Of a stretch of 64,000 nucleotides of DNA, positions 47,879-57,098 are shown piece after piece (position 1 is the first letter of the stretch; the number at the start of each line of letters is the position of its first letter). The DNA is from Psychrobacter sp. Cmf 22.2 (GTDB lineage Bacteria; Pseudomonadota; Gammaproteobacteria; Pseudomonadales; Moraxellaceae), in assembly GCF_001921745.1 (NCBI RefSeq), contig NZ_MRYA01000007.1, positions 101,172 through 165,171 on the forward strand. Direction: 5' to 3'. The translations under genes and the position numbers were made by a program. Under the pieces are notes generated by a model. The model had not been told where the DNA came from, searched no databases, and was given only the letters and a program-made list of their open reading frames with translations.

Positions 47879-48874
47879 CTAAAGTATTATGCCTTGTTCG
47901 TGAGCAATTTGCGCAATTAAATCGTAAGCAATACTGCCCTTAAAAGGTATCTTTGGTAAGTTTGAGATATCAAAAAAGTCGGCGTGCGAGAGCTCATCTT
48001 CTTGTATGACTATCTGACCGCTAGTGTAAGACGCTCGAAACCCTAGCATTAAGTTTGAGGGAAATGGCCATGGTTGGCTACTGACATAGTGGATGTCAGT
48101 CAAGCGAATACCTACTTCTTCTAACACCTCTCGCATTACGGCATGCTCTAGACTTTCACCTACTTCTACAAAGCCTGCAATCAAGCCATATTGAAGCTGC
48201 GTGCTTGGTCGACCATAGCGGTGATGGTGTGCCAAGAGTATCTGCATCTCACCGGTTTGTGGGTTTGGACGGGTGATGGCTGTGATGACACAAGGTTGTA
48301 CTCGTGGATACTGGCGTAAGCGGCAGACTGGACAGACCATCGCACGCTCGCCAAATTTGGCTACCGTAACCGAAGCGCTGCAGCGACTACAAAACTGAGT
48401 ATCTGCTTGCCAGCGCAGCAATTGAATCGCTTGGCTCAGCTGCGTCGAGAGAGCAACTGGTAGCTGGGTGATAAGCTGCCTATAAGTAATGAAGTTTATC
48501 TCGTCAGTACGGGCTAATGGCGTCTGCAATACAGTTGACTCATGGGAGTCTTTAGTTAAGTTGGGAATAGCAATGCCGTGAGTTTGCGCATAATCATAAG
48601 TAATGGCAATGGTAGCAGGTACATCATCGCCATCAATAGGCTCAGGGCTTGTATCCAATGCTAGCGACTCATTAGTCTCCCAATTGCTTGCTGCTAAGCT
48701 TGCCAGTAACTCCACACGGCCAACCTGATAAAGCTTAATTGATGACTCTGCTGCTTGGTCTTTTTTGACAATATCACTGTTAATAGCCAAAACAGGAAAT
48801 TGCAGAGGTCGCCAGCCTTTTGTAGTATAGCGGCACAGTACAGTCTCGTTATTAATCACAAAGGCGGTAGTCAT
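47879..48874 (-). CDS. nudC: NAD+ diphosphatase (NADH pyrophosphatase / RNA deNADding enzyme)
   Basis: A 331-residue Nudix enzyme. The zinc ribbon has CSRC then CPVC (about residues 155-175), followed by RVQPCVITAI. The Nudix box has the G-x5-E-x7-REVLEEVG arrangement. SQPWPFPSNLMLGF after it is the NudC-specific SQPWPFPxS motif. It splits NAD(H) to NMN(H) and AMP and removes NAD caps from RNA. The N-terminal region is longer than in E. coli NudC (257 residues). It is on the minus strand, 61 bases after the ChpA-like gene. Confidence 0.93.
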   Translation of the reverse strand: MTTAFVINNETVLCRYTTKGWRPLQFPVLAINSDIVKKDQAAESSIKLYQVGRVELLASLAASNWETNESLALDTSPEPIDGDDVPATIAITYDYAQTHGIAIPNLTKDSHESTVLQTPLARTDEINFITYRQLITQLPVALSTQLSQAIQLLRWQADTQFCSRCSASVTVAKFGERAMVCPVCRLRQYPRVQPCVITAITRPNPQTGEMQILLAHHHRYGRPSTQLQYGLIAGFVEVGESLEHAVMREVLEEVGIRLTDIHYVSSQPWPFPSNLMLGFRASYTSGQIVIQEDELSHADFFDISNLPKIPFKGSIAYDLIAQIAHEQGIIL

Positions 48875-48935
48875 AAATAGCTATCCAAAGCAGCAAGAGG
48901 GTTGCCTAAAAGTTGCTTGTATTTATTTGTAACAG

Positions 48936-50627
48936 TTAAGCGGCAAGTAGTTGGCTTAAACTATCCTGAGCAACATCAAGCGATTTTTTGCTCACAGGAT
49001 GGTTGTTCTCAAAACCATCTAAGCGATAGTCTACTGCCATAAGTACATCAGCTATATGAGCAAGTGTACGATCATCTATACTTTGACCACTTTCAAGACG
49101 TTTTTGCATATTGGTGGTCAACTGGCCAAGCATATTTGCGGGTGTAGGCAATTGTAAGAAGCGTATTGCGCCTGCGACTTGATGTATCAGATCAGGTATG
49201 TTTTCGATGTTGAGCAGGTCACGATTGTCATCCATTAAATAATCGTTAATTGCTTGCTCTGCACTTGATAGAGCTGTACGGCTCTCTTGTACCAACGTAT
49301 CATAGGCCGTATCGATTTGGTGTAATGAGATATGCTGACTATGCGTTGCCAAATGAATAGCGCCTGGAGTGTGTATTTTTGCCATCGCGTTCGAAGCGTT
49401 CTCTGCATGCATCAGTGCTAATAGTAGATAATCAAACTCATCAGGTGTTGGCGTCTGCCATTTTGCTACAGATGAGGCTACATTTTTGAGTGAAGTTGCC
49501 GCATCAGCTAAGCATAATAACTGCAATGCTGAGCCCAGCTCTATAAGATCGGCAGCTATTGAGCTTACTTGTACCGCCGCAGGGCTAAGTGTATCACCGC
49601 GGGCATAACTATCGACTTTTTCTTTAACAGTGCTGATTTGGTTTTGAATAATATCATTTAGCGTGTCAGTAATGGCACGGTTTGGTCCAAACAAGAAGCG
49701 TTGCATCTGCGTAAGCTGTGACGACTCAATCCGATTATTTGCATACTGAGTACGTAGCTTTTGCGCTTGTTGATTATCGCGCTGGCAAGCAAAACTCACT
49801 AAGTCTGCAAAACGGGCGTCCATTACTGGCAAGTAGCTATGAAACTGCTGCTCTAAGTAGATAAGTGTATGTTTTTGACTAGCACTTAACGGTAAGATGT
49901 CTTTGATATCTGTGACAGCAGCCGTTGCCGCTTGCCAAAACAAACTGTCAGTGTGGGCGGCAATCATTGCACAAGCAGCACTCATGGCATTAAGTTTTTG
50001 CTGGGCATCTGCTGTTAGTGGCGCATGTTTGGCAAGGACCACATTTAGACCACTACGATAAGCATTAGCGAGTAAATCACTATCGAGATTTAGCTCGCTT
50101 AAAGGTTTGAAGTTCTGTTCAGGATTGGCAATGATGACGCTGCTGCTACCAAAATCAGAAAAATAATCGGCATCGATCGTATCTTGCTGACTATGAGCAT
50201 ATAGTTTGTTAATAATTGGCAAGAGTAGAGTTGGCTCAACTGTCTCGGTCAATAGTACAAATTCAACATAACGATCAAGTGTCATGATCGCCTCTGACAA
50301 ATCCATAATCAAAGCGGTGTCACTGTTGTTATTATTGTCATAAAGTTGTTGTAGACCTTGTGCGATAGCCGTACTTAGTAGCTGTCCGCCAGTCAATGCA
50401 ATCAATTTAAAAATACAAGACAGTTGTGTTAATACGCTAATAGAGTCTAACAATAAAGAGACTTGTTCGTGATCATCGTTAAATTCGCTAAGATGATTTT
50501 CAGTATCTTTTAGAATGACCGTAATCTCATTATGCAGCAGATGTAGAGAGGGCAAGTTAAAGTTAGTGATACTAAGGGCAGGGGTGGTCAACATTGTTTG
50601 CTCAGACTGGCTCATAGTTTTTTCCAT
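48936..50627 (-). CDS. ChpA/PilL N-terminus-like helical protein
   Basis: A 563-residue, almost wholly alpha-helical cytosolic protein. The segment around residues 55-150 (ALTGGQLLSTAIAQGLQQL through VEPTLLLPIINKLY) resembles the N-terminal FimL/ChpA-type helical domain of the Pseudomonas twitching-motility kinase ChpA. The later FLQLPTPANMLGQL and DYRLDGFENN resemble its repeat units. No CheA kinase, receiver or CheW domain follows. It may be a FimL-like scaffold affecting type IV pili or cAMP. I am confident of the fold class, less of the role. A second ATG, at 50615, could be the start. Confidence 0.55.
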   Translation of the reverse strand: MEKTMSQSEQTMLTTPALSITNFNLPSLHLLHNEITVILKDTENHLSEFNDDHEQVSLLLDSISVLTQLSCIFKLIALTGGQLLSTAIAQGLQQLYDNNNNSDTALIMDLSEAIMTLDRYVEFVLLTETVEPTLLLPIINKLYAHSQQDTIDADYFSDFGSSSVIIANPEQNFKPLSELNLDSDLLANAYRSGLNVVLAKHAPLTADAQQKLNAMSAACAMIAAHTDSLFWQAATAAVTDIKDILPLSASQKHTLIYLEQQFHSYLPVMDARFADLVSFACQRDNQQAQKLRTQYANNRIESSQLTQMQRFLFGPNRAITDTLNDIIQNQISTVKEKVDSYARGDTLSPAAVQVSSIAADLIELGSALQLLCLADAATSLKNVASSVAKWQTPTPDEFDYLLLALMHAENASNAMAKIHTPGAIHLATHSQHISLHQIDTAYDTLVQESRTALSSAEQAINDYLMDDNRDLLNIENIPDLIHQVAGAIRFLQLPTPANMLGQLTTNMQKRLESGQSIDDRTLAHIADVLMAVDYRLDGFENNHPVSKKSLDVAQDSLSQLLAA

Positions 50628-50743
50628 AAAGTGTTGATAGAGTCGACTCTAGCAGCAGATAGTTATTGATAAAAGTGGGCTTTTTAGTATGTCATTAGAC
50701 AAATGACTGGCTTAGCCCGACCAATTATGCGCAGTAACACGCT

Positions 50744-52354
50744 CTACCACTGCGATAGCCTAGCGTTTAATTCAGGGTAATCTTCTGCTAAACCTGCAAA
50801 CCAGTTTTGATTGGCATGGTTGTCTACGGTTGACTCTAGCAATAAAGATGCCAAATTCGCAAAATTAGCATGAGCGGTGTTTCCACCCTCTGTTTGAGTA
50901 TCTTCTTCGATCGCTAACGTTACCTGTCCACCCGTCATTGCCAGATAAACTTCAGCTAAGATCTCCGAATCTAATAAAGCACCGTGAAAAGTACGGTCTT
51001 GCTTACCGACATCTAGCCGGCGCACCAAAGCATCCAAGGTGTTTTTTTGTCCAGGATACTGCTGCTTTGCCATCAACAAAGAGTCAGTCACTTGTACACG
51101 CTCGGCGAAGTCTGTCAGACCAACTTTACTAAACTCCATGCTTAAAAAGTTCATATCAAACGTGGCGTTGTGAGCGATGATTTCTGCGCCATCCATAAAG
51201 TCATATAACGACTTAGCAACTTGATCGAAGGTTGGCTTATCTGCCAAAAAAGCTTCGGAGATACCGTGAATACGAATGACCTCCTCATCCATACCGCGCT
51301 GCGGGTTGATATAAACATGGAGCTTTTCGCCCGTAAACTTACGACCGACCATCTCGACAATACCGACCTCAATCACGCGGTCACCTTTAAGAGGATCAAG
51401 TCCTGTCGTCTCTGTATCCATGATGAGCTGACGATTGGGCTCGTGTCGATGGATAGGCTTTGGCAGTAGCGGACGAAAATTGGGGTTAGCACGACCAGTA
51501 TCACCATCGAATTTTGGCAAGTCTACTGTTACGTTGGTTGTATCGCTGTGTGCATTCGTCTCATCTGATATCATAGTATCGATACTCACTGGCTGCGTAG
51601 CATTGTCTGGTTGTTGCTTGGCTGATAAAGGCTTTGAATCATTATTATCTGACATCTCATCTAAAGGGGTTTCGTACGACTCTTCATCTAAATCATTATC
51701 CATCATATTAAAGCCTAATGGATCGTTATTTAGCCAGTCATTAGCGGTTATTTTATCTTTTTTTTTAGCAATATCAGCGTCAATAGGTTCAAAGCTATTT
51801 ATAGAATGCGCTGTAGATGAGTGCTCGCTACTAGAAGTGACGCCCAGATTGGCCAGCTCATCAGCTTTCTCATTACCTGCGTGTCCAGCATGACCTTTAA
51901 CCCAGTGCCAATCAACATCGCGTGCTTGACAAAGATTATCCAACTGTTGCCACAAGTCTTGATTGGCTACAGGCTTTTTGCCTGCCGTCTTCCATCCGCG
52001 CTTTTTCCAACCTTCAATCCATTGGGTAATGCCGTTTTTAACATAACTAGAGTCGGTCCAAATCTCAAGCTTTAAATCGCGTGGGCTATGCTCTAGAGCT
52101 TTTATTGCGCCCATCAGCTCCATACGATTATTAGTGGTTTCTTTATCGCCACCGTATAGATCTTGCGTACGTCCATCACTAAAGATAAGGTGCGCGCCCC
52201 AGCCACCGGCGCCAGGATTACCTTTACAGGCACCATCAGTATAAGCGACGGTAGTATTTGCTTTCACGGCTAGCGGATCAGCCGCATTTTGCTGACTTGC
52301 GCTAAAAACATTTGTACTAGAAGTGTAGGATGATAGAGCAGGATTGTCTGACAT
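50744..52354 (-). CDS. Fused ribonuclease HI and DNA polymerase III epsilon (proofreading) subunit
   Basis: A 536-residue two-enzyme fusion. Residues 34-172 are RNase HI, with catalytic D40 ([11 protein letters not shown]), E79 (RMELMGAI), D101 (WTDSSY) and D165 (GNEKADELA). Residues 173-305 are an acidic, serine/asparagine-rich linker. Residues 306-500 are a DnaQ 3'-5' exonuclease with D313 and E315 ([10 protein letters not shown]), [12 protein letters not shown], and [14 protein letters not shown]. In many gammaproteobacteria rnhA and dnaQ are separate neighbours; here they are one frame with no stop between. The ribosome-binding site is weak. The conserved catalytic residues suggest both activities work. 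Confidence 0.93.
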   Translation of the reverse strand: MSDNPALSSYTSSTNVFSASQQNAADPLAVKANTTVAYTDGACKGNPGAGGWGAHLIFSDGRTQDLYGGDKETTNNRMELMGAIKALEHSPRDLKLEIWTDSSYVKNGITQWIEGWKKRGWKTAGKKPVANQDLWQQLDNLCQARDVDWHWVKGHAGHAGNEKADELANLGVTSSSEHSSTAHSINSFEPIDADIAKKKDKITANDWLNNDPLGFNMMDNDLDEESYETPLDEMSDNNDSKPLSAKQQPDNATQPVSIDTMISDETNAHSDTTNVTVDLPKFDGDTGRANPNFRPLLPKPIHRHEPNRQLIMDTETTGLDPLKGDRVIEVGIVEMVGRKFTGEKLHVYINPQRGMDEEVIRIHGISEAFLADKPTFDQVAKSLYDFMDGAEIIAHNATFDMNFLSMEFSKVGLTDFAERVQVTDSLLMAKQQYPGQKNTLDALVRRLDVGKQDRTFHGALLDSEILAEVYLAMTGGQVTLAIEEDTQTEGGNTAHANFANLASLLLESTVDNHANQNWFAGLAEDYPELNARLSQW

Positions 52355-52688
52355 AAAAATCTAATAGCCTAATAGATAGTTAACGTACGATAAACAGATA
52401 TATTATTCGCCTTGCAAGCTCAGTTCTATAGAGCCTCTGCGCTATTTATTTATATCTATACTATCGAGCTTGACTATAGTTTAACTGAGAGTATAACTGG
52501 GATTAACGCGCTTGATTATAGCAAATCCATTAGCAATATGCGCCATCGCTCGCCACAAAACTGTAAAGCTAAATATCAAAACAGAAAGGGAGTTGTTTTC
52601 TGTTAAAATGAGCCTGATGAGAGCACAGCTTTTCAGTTGAAACTGAATGCACATGCCTCAGTCCCTTTTAACGCAGGATGACATTATC
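52355..52688. other. Intergenic region between rnhA-dnaQ and the lipoprotein gene
   Basis: A 334-base divergent gap. Open frames within it lack ribosome-binding sites and resemble no family. It must hold the promoters for both flanking genes; no terminator or repeat was recognised. Confidence 0.4.
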
Positions 52689-53252
52689 ATGCTCAAGCGC
52701 TCAGACGTTATTTGCAAAAGACTTACCTTGTTAGTGGTTAGCGGTATCACTTGTAGTGCGCTATTGCTAGCAGGTTGTAATGATAGCAGTACGACCGTGG
52801 TGAAAGATGCGGCAAAGACCGAAACGGATTTATCTATATTTGAAGGCTGCTATACCGTCAGCAGTGATGAGCCTGCCCAGATTAAGGTCAGTCAGCAACA
52901 AGGCAGATGGGTTATGCAGATGAAGGAGCCTGCAACTGCCAAGCGTGTCTGGGATACTGCTGAACCGTTAGAAGAGCTTGATAATAGTGAGATACCTAAG
53001 TTTTTCTCCATTGATCCTGACAATGTCGATGCAGTTATTGGACGTCCTGATAGAGTGTTGGTCATGGCACATGTCAAACCTGTTTATGCCAATATCGATC
53101 CATTACTTGATAGTGAGTATTTGTCCTACATCTATAAGGGCGCAAATACGATTTATCGGGTAGAGTGTGATGAGGTCAATACTGATATTTTAGCCAATCC
53201 CCATGCCGATATTGTCATCGATAACGTTGGGCCGAGTACTAAAAGTCTTTGA
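52689..53252 (+). CDS. Hypothetical lipoprotein
   Basis: A 187-residue protein with a lipoprotein signal ending in LLLAGC (C30). The rest is a soluble periplasmic domain with no family I recognise; QQQGRWVMQMKEP and RPDRVLVMAHVKP suggest a beta-rich fold. Two cysteines (in EGCYTV and VECDEV) could form a disulfide. I start at ATG 52689, preceded by AGGA. A longer frame from 52647 would bury the signal peptide. The small membrane protein gene follows on the same strand. Confidence 0.72.
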   Translation: MLKRSDVICKRLTLLVVSGITCSALLLAGCNDSSTTVVKDAAKTETDLSIFEGCYTVSSDEPAQIKVSQQQGRWVMQMKEPATAKRVWDTAEPLEELDNSEIPKFFSIDPDNVDAVIGRPDRVLVMAHVKPVYANIDPLLDSEYLSYIYKGANTIYRVECDEVNTDILANPHADIVIDNVGPSTKSL

Positions 53253-53333
53253 TAGCAAACAGTATTTATTATAGGTTTGTTGGACAGTAATATAATATGT
53301 TCTGCCAGTTATTTAGTAATAGAGTCAGATAAT

Positions 53334-53639
53334 ATGAATTTTTTAAGTTATGTCGTTTTGGGCGGTTTGTCTTATGCCGCTGGTTGGGCGATACGTATAT
53401 ATATACTTGGTAAACAACCTAAGCCTGCGCAGCCCTATGGTTTAAAACATCCTGTCATCTTAGGGTATCTGGGCGCGTTTTTTATTATTATGCTTATTGT
53501 CTCTTGGTTGATTGGACGCTATCTACTTGGTCACGTCACGATTGACTTACCCTTTATCATTATTAACAGTCTGGTTGCGACATTCGTATACTCATTTGGT
53601 CTCAACCCAGAAAACGCCAATTATGAGGTACCTGATTGA
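53334..53639 (+). CDS. Small inner-membrane protein, function unknown
   Basis: A 101-residue protein with three hydrophobic helices (from LSYVVLGGLSYAAG, LGYLGAFFIIMLIVSWLIG and FIIINSLVATFVYSFGL). The start at ATG 53334 gives a clean membrane-inserted N-terminus. The longer frame from TTG 53277 has no ribosome-binding site. It lies about 80 bases after the lipoprotein gene on the same strand and is followed by a terminator, so the two may form a unit. I recognise no family. Confidence 0.6.
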   Translation: MNFLSYVVLGGLSYAAGWAIRIYILGKQPKPAQPYGLKHPVILGYLGAFFIIMLIVSWLIGRYLLGHVTIDLPFIIINSLVATFVYSFGLNPENANYEVPD

Positions 53640-53693
53640 TGGTTAGTGATCACTCACTAATGTTGGTTTACTAGCTTTAAACTTAATGCACAT

Positions 53694-53733
53694 AAAACAC
53701 GGTCAGTGATGAACTCATTGACCGTGTTTTTAT
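53694..53733. terminator. Bidirectional terminator between the membrane protein and DUF1232 genes
   Basis: AAAACACGGTCA (53694-53705) pairs perfectly with TGACCGTGTTTT (53719-53730), with further pairing inside the loop. A-rich left and T-rich right flanks let it serve both convergent genes. Confidence 0.88.
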
Positions 53734-53766
53734 GATTAAAGATACCATTTATCACTATTTTAATAA

Positions 53767-54207
53767 TTAGGATTTTTTCTTAGCTTTTGCATTTTTGTCT
53801 TTATTATCAGACGTTTTATCTTCAGACTTTGCACCATCTTTAGACATTGATTGCTCGCTTTTCCAAGCTTTATATTTGTTCAAGTCTTTCTCCATCAGTC
53901 TTAAGCAAAACCCAATTACCAAGGCATCATCAACTTGACCAATAAAAGGTATAAAATCTGGAATAATATCAATAGGGTTTAAGACGTATAACAATCCAAC
54001 CACTGCTGCTGAAATAGTTTTATAAGGTATATTGCGATAGTTACCTTGGTAATAATCTTTTACCAAGCTCATCAGTAGCATCAAGTCTTTAGCATAACGC
54101 TCAAGACCGCGATCCTTGTCGACTTGTTTCTTTATGCTGTCTTCTTTACTTAAGATGAGTTTAATATTGTCTAAAAGCGACTTATTATCTTTTTCTTTAT
54201 CAGCCAT
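53767..54207 (-). CDS. DUF1232 (YkvA family) protein
   Basis: A 146-residue protein. The DUF1232 core is visible around residues 62-100: VGLLYVLNPIDIIPDFIPF then GQVDDALVIGFCLRL. The region is hydrophobic and probably membrane-associated. Both ends are highly charged; the C-terminal 30 residues are lysine/aspartate-rich and disordered. Function unknown. It stands alone on the minus strand. Confidence 0.85.
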   Translation of the reverse strand: MADKEKDNKSLLDNIKLILSKEDSIKKQVDKDRGLERYAKDLMLLMSLVKDYYQGNYRNIPYKTISAAVVGLLYVLNPIDIIPDFIPFIGQVDDALVIGFCLRLMEKDLNKYKAWKSEQSMSKDGAKSEDKTSDNKDKNAKAKKKS

Positions 54208-54462
54208 ACTAGCGTTCCTATTATTATTGATGAATTATTTCTTACTATTTACTATAACAAGAGTAATGGTAAGTACCAAACATGGTTGTTTAACGATTTG
54301 TTGTCGTTGTAATAAGCAATGGTTATAGGGTTATGCAACCATTGTCGCTATTAAAGCTGCCAAACCGCGATATTTATATAAAGTTAATGTTAAAAACGTT
54401 GATAATTAAATCATTATTCTAAAACCATTATTCTAAAATAAGTTTTGAGGTAACAGCTTAGT

Positions 54463-55737
54463 ATGCTTATGACAAATCCAACTCTTTTACAGCAAGCTGA
54501 TATAACCACCGTAGCCAATAAGGAGCTTAGTCGTCGCCAATTCTTACGTCGACTAGGCGTGAGTACAGGTGCTGGACTACTTGCAACTCAAGGTATCGCT
54601 CAAGGCTTAACGATTAAAGCTGCAGACAAAACGAGTGATCAAAATAGCAGTATGCAGCTGACCAAAGATGATCTGCCGACGGCGTTGCCAGAGGGTAATC
54701 AGTCAATAGCGTCCAAATTACATTGCATCAATTCTACTATTGAGACGCGTCTATTTGCTAGCTCCAACGTTGGCGGTAATCATGAGCGCAACCAGTTGGC
54801 GTTAGAGCGCTTGGCTTGCGCAGGTTTTGATGTGCAGAATCCTGCTATCACCGAACGACAATATTTGCGCTTTGCGGGAACGGACAGGCAGCGAGCTAGT
54901 GATCTACAAAACATTGCGACTGGGGCGATTGATGCACCTAAACTGCTCATGGGTGTACGCGGTGGCTATGGCGCAATGCGTCTGCTGCCATTGATTGACT
55001 GGCAAACGCTGGGACGAATTATGAGAGAGCAGGGTACGATACTAACAGGCTTTAGTGATGTCACTGCTATTCAATGTGCACTGCTGGCGAAAGGGCAAAT
55101 GAGCTCGCTCGCTGGCCCCATGCTCTATAGTGAATTTGGTAAAGCAACTCCTGATGAGGTTAGTTGTCGGCAGTTTGCAGAAGCGCTTACTAATCCTAAT
55201 TTAAGCATTAATGTTCAAAACGCCGATTTGACCAGTAAGCAGTTACCAGCGATTCTAGCGACTGATAAGACTCAAGCACTCACAGGAACGATTTGGGGCG
55301 GTAATTTGAGCGTGGTATCAGCGCTGGCAGGTAGCGAGTACTTGCCGCGTATTAAAGGCGGTATTGTATTCTTAGAAGATGTGGGGGAACAGGCTTATCG
55401 TATTGAGCGCATGCTCTATGATTTGTATTTGGCAGGGGTGTTCCAAAATCAGCAAGCAATCGTGTTTGGCTCATTGTCTGGTGCAGGTGAAGATAGCTAC
55501 GATAAGCGTTATGATGTGGCGATGGTCATACGCCAATTGCATAAACTGACTGGACTACCTATCTATAATGGCATGAGCTTTGGGCATATCAGTAAAAAAT
55601 ATAGCTTTCCACTGGGTGTGACTTGTCAAATTACGCCAGCGAGCAATCAAGCAGGCGGCTATACACTAAGCTTTAGTGATTATCCGATAATTGATAAAAG
55701 CGCTGTTAATCTTGAAGGGTTGTGGCAAGTCATATAG
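54463..55737 (+). CDS. Tat-exported LD-carboxypeptidase (peptidase S66)
   Basis: A 424-residue murein tetrapeptide LD-carboxypeptidase-like enzyme. The twin-arginine signal SRRQFLRR (R24, R25) is followed by a hydrophobic stretch ending near AQG. The S66 domain has GVRGGYGAMRLLPLIDW, nucleophile S198 in GFSDVTAI, IWGGNLSVVSAL, FLEDVGE and FGHISKKYSFPLG, giving the Ser-Glu-His set. Most LdcA proteins are cytosolic and lack a signal, so this one presumably acts in the periplasm on the peptidoglycan side chain. GAGG precedes the ATG. Confidence 0.9.
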   Translation: MLMTNPTLLQQADITTVANKELSRRQFLRRLGVSTGAGLLATQGIAQGLTIKAADKTSDQNSSMQLTKDDLPTALPEGNQSIASKLHCINSTIETRLFASSNVGGNHERNQLALERLACAGFDVQNPAITERQYLRFAGTDRQRASDLQNIATGAIDAPKLLMGVRGGYGAMRLLPLIDWQTLGRIMREQGTILTGFSDVTAIQCALLAKGQMSSLAGPMLYSEFGKATPDEVSCRQFAEALTNPNLSINVQNADLTSKQLPAILATDKTQALTGTIWGGNLSVVSALAGSEYLPRIKGGIVFLEDVGEQAYRIERMLYDLYLAGVFQNQQAIVFGSLSGAGEDSYDKRYDVAMVIRQLHKLTGLPIYNGMSFGHISKKYSFPLGVTCQITPASNQAGGYTLSFSDYPIIDKSAVNLEGLWQVI

Positions 55738-55842
55738 ATTGATCGGAAGTTTTTCGATCATCAGATTAACATTTGCCTTACAGAAGGCATCGCTCATATC
55801 TGTCAAGATTAATCATCAATTATTCTCTTATTACAAGGATTT

Positions 55843-55989
55843 ATGATGATGTCAAACGCCAAAAAAACAAATCTTTCAGCCTTTTCTGTTCATTACAATG
55901 CTACTTGCAGCTGTGAAAAATGTGGTTGTACCAGTCCATCAACCTGCAAAAAATGCAACATGTGCGAAAAATGCTGCCAGTGTAATTAA
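55843..55989 (+). CDS. Metallothionein-like cysteine-rich protein, 48 residues
   Basis: A short frame with AAGGA eight bases before ATG 55843, ending in TAA at 55987-55989. It encodes 48 residues with ten cysteines at 22, 24, 27, 29, 35, 38, 41, 44, 45 and 47. CSCEKCGC carries the C-x-C-x2-C-x-C motif of bacterial metallothioneins, followed by repeated C-x2-C pairs in CKKCNMCEKCCQC. Lysine is abundant between the cysteines, as in other metallothioneins. A cytosolic Zn/Cu/Cd-binding role is likely. It is too short for common gene-calling cut-offs. A terminator follows at 56069-56106. No metal-responsive regulator gene is adjacent. Confidence 0.78.
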   Translation: MMMSNAKKTNLSAFSVHYNATCSCEKCGCTSPSTCKKCNMCEKCCQCN

Positions 55990-56068
55990 GCTTGATGAGC
56001 AATAGTAGCGAGTGAGAACGCAGATTCGATTGTTACTAAAAGTAATAAGTGCTCAACAAGCGTATGCA

Positions 56069-56107
56069 ACTGCCTTAACTCTATGAGTCGGGCGGTTTAT
56101 TTTTTCT
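56069..56107 (+). terminator. Intrinsic terminator downstream of the metallothionein-like gene
   Basis: ACTGCC (56069-56074) pairs with GGCGGT (56091-56096), with a further ACTC/GAGT stem inside, followed by a T-rich run. It lies 80 bases beyond the metallothionein stop. Nothing else recognisable is in the gap up to 56304. Confidence 0.7.
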
Positions 56108-56304
56108 ACTTAATAAAGATAACTATATAAGTTGCAAGATCATTTAGGGCGAGTAAAAAGACAATAAGCACACCTAGCGGTTTTTGTTAAACGATTAATG
56201 AAAACAAACAAAAATGATTGGTTAGTAATAGCAGATAATATTTAAATGACATATAAGATAGTACTTACCTTGAATTGATGGATATTATAATAAGGAATAT
56301 TAAA

Positions 56305-56655
56305 ATGAAAAATTCAGTATTGAATAGAACCTTTCAAAATAAGCTATGGGTGGCAGTATTAGTAAGTCTTATCGGACTGAGCGCTTGTAGTAATGAAACA
56401 GAAGAAAAGGCTGATACCAATAATACAGAGACGAGTGAAATGACGCCAGTACAGACAGATAGCGACACTGAAGCTAGTGTTAATACTTCCACAGATGAAG
56501 CAGAAAGTGCAGACAGTACAGATGATGACGCAGGGGGTACAGCATACTATTCTGGTGTAGACAGCGTGGAAAATGAGCAAAAGGCTGACGATACGGCTAC
56601 TGTAAACGAAAATAACTCGAACTTAGATAAAACAGCAGCGGAAGGTCTACAGTAA
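56305..56655 (+). CDS. Small acidic lipoprotein
   Basis: A 116-residue protein. The lipoprotein signal ends in LIGLSAC (C28). The mature part is strongly acidic and rich in threonine, serine, aspartate and glutamate, with no hydrophobic core, so it is probably an unstructured outer- or inner-membrane anchored tail. I start at ATG 56305 with AAGGA upstream; a longer frame from 56275 is unlikely. No family recognised. It is the last chromosomal gene before the mobile element border. Confidence 0.68.
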   Translation: MKNSVLNRTFQNKLWVAVLVSLIGLSACSNETEEKADTNNTETSEMTPVQTDSDTEASVNTSTDEAESADSTDDDAGGTAYYSGVDSVENEQKADDTATVNENNSNLDKTAAEGLQ

Positions 56656-56813
56656 CAACTGAATGATATATAGCTTTGTCTATTGTCTTTATTAAAAGTA
56701 AGACCGCTAGCTATTTATCGCATCGGTTTACTGTGTATTTATATGTAGGTAATGTACACCAATGCACGGATTGGGCTAGATAAGGCAGGACAGTATAAGA
56801 CGCCAGATACAAC

Positions 56814-56840
56814 AAAGCCCCTGATATCAGGGGCTTTAGC
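56814..56840. terminator. Palindromic terminator at the chromosome/element junction
   Basis: A perfect 24-base palindrome, AAAGCCCCTGAT and its complement, at 56814-56837. It lies 34 bases before the tRNA-Leu 3' remnant. It is probably the original terminator of the tRNA-Leu gene (minus strand) that is now displaced by the element. Confidence 0.75.
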
Positions 56841-56870
56841 TGTTCTATAAGATAGTATAGGACTATGTAA

Positions 56871-56888
56871 TGGTACCCGGAGCCGGAA
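56871..56888 (-). repeat. tRNA-Leu 3'-end remnant: left attachment site of the mobile element
   Basis: On the minus strand this reads TTCCGGCTCCGGGTACCA. That is the end of a T-loop, the T-stem 3' strand, the acceptor-stem 3' strand, the discriminator A and the CCA end of a leucine tRNA; the last 14 bases closely match the end of E. coli tRNA-Leu(UAA). Sequence to its right does not form the rest of a tRNA. This is the pattern left when an element integrates into a tRNA 3' end. The intact tRNA gene should lie at the element's right end, beyond the window. Confidence 0.72.
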
Positions 56889-57098
56889 CGGTGATACTTT
56901 AATAAGTATTTGATATATATGAATAAATTTTTAAAAATATAAATTAGTACACTTGTGAGTATACTTAAGACTTGGTTTTCAGTTTTATAATTTAATAGTA
57001 ACTAAATATTATAGTTTGAAAAGTTTTTAGTATAACACAAGCCGTAAACTTAATATTGTAAAGCACAAGCTGTTGATAGACTTGCAACAAGTATAAAG

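Noticed and set aside
56871..56960. Complete tRNA gene on the minus strand
   Set aside because: Only the 3' end is present; the sequence further right lacks anticodon and D arms.
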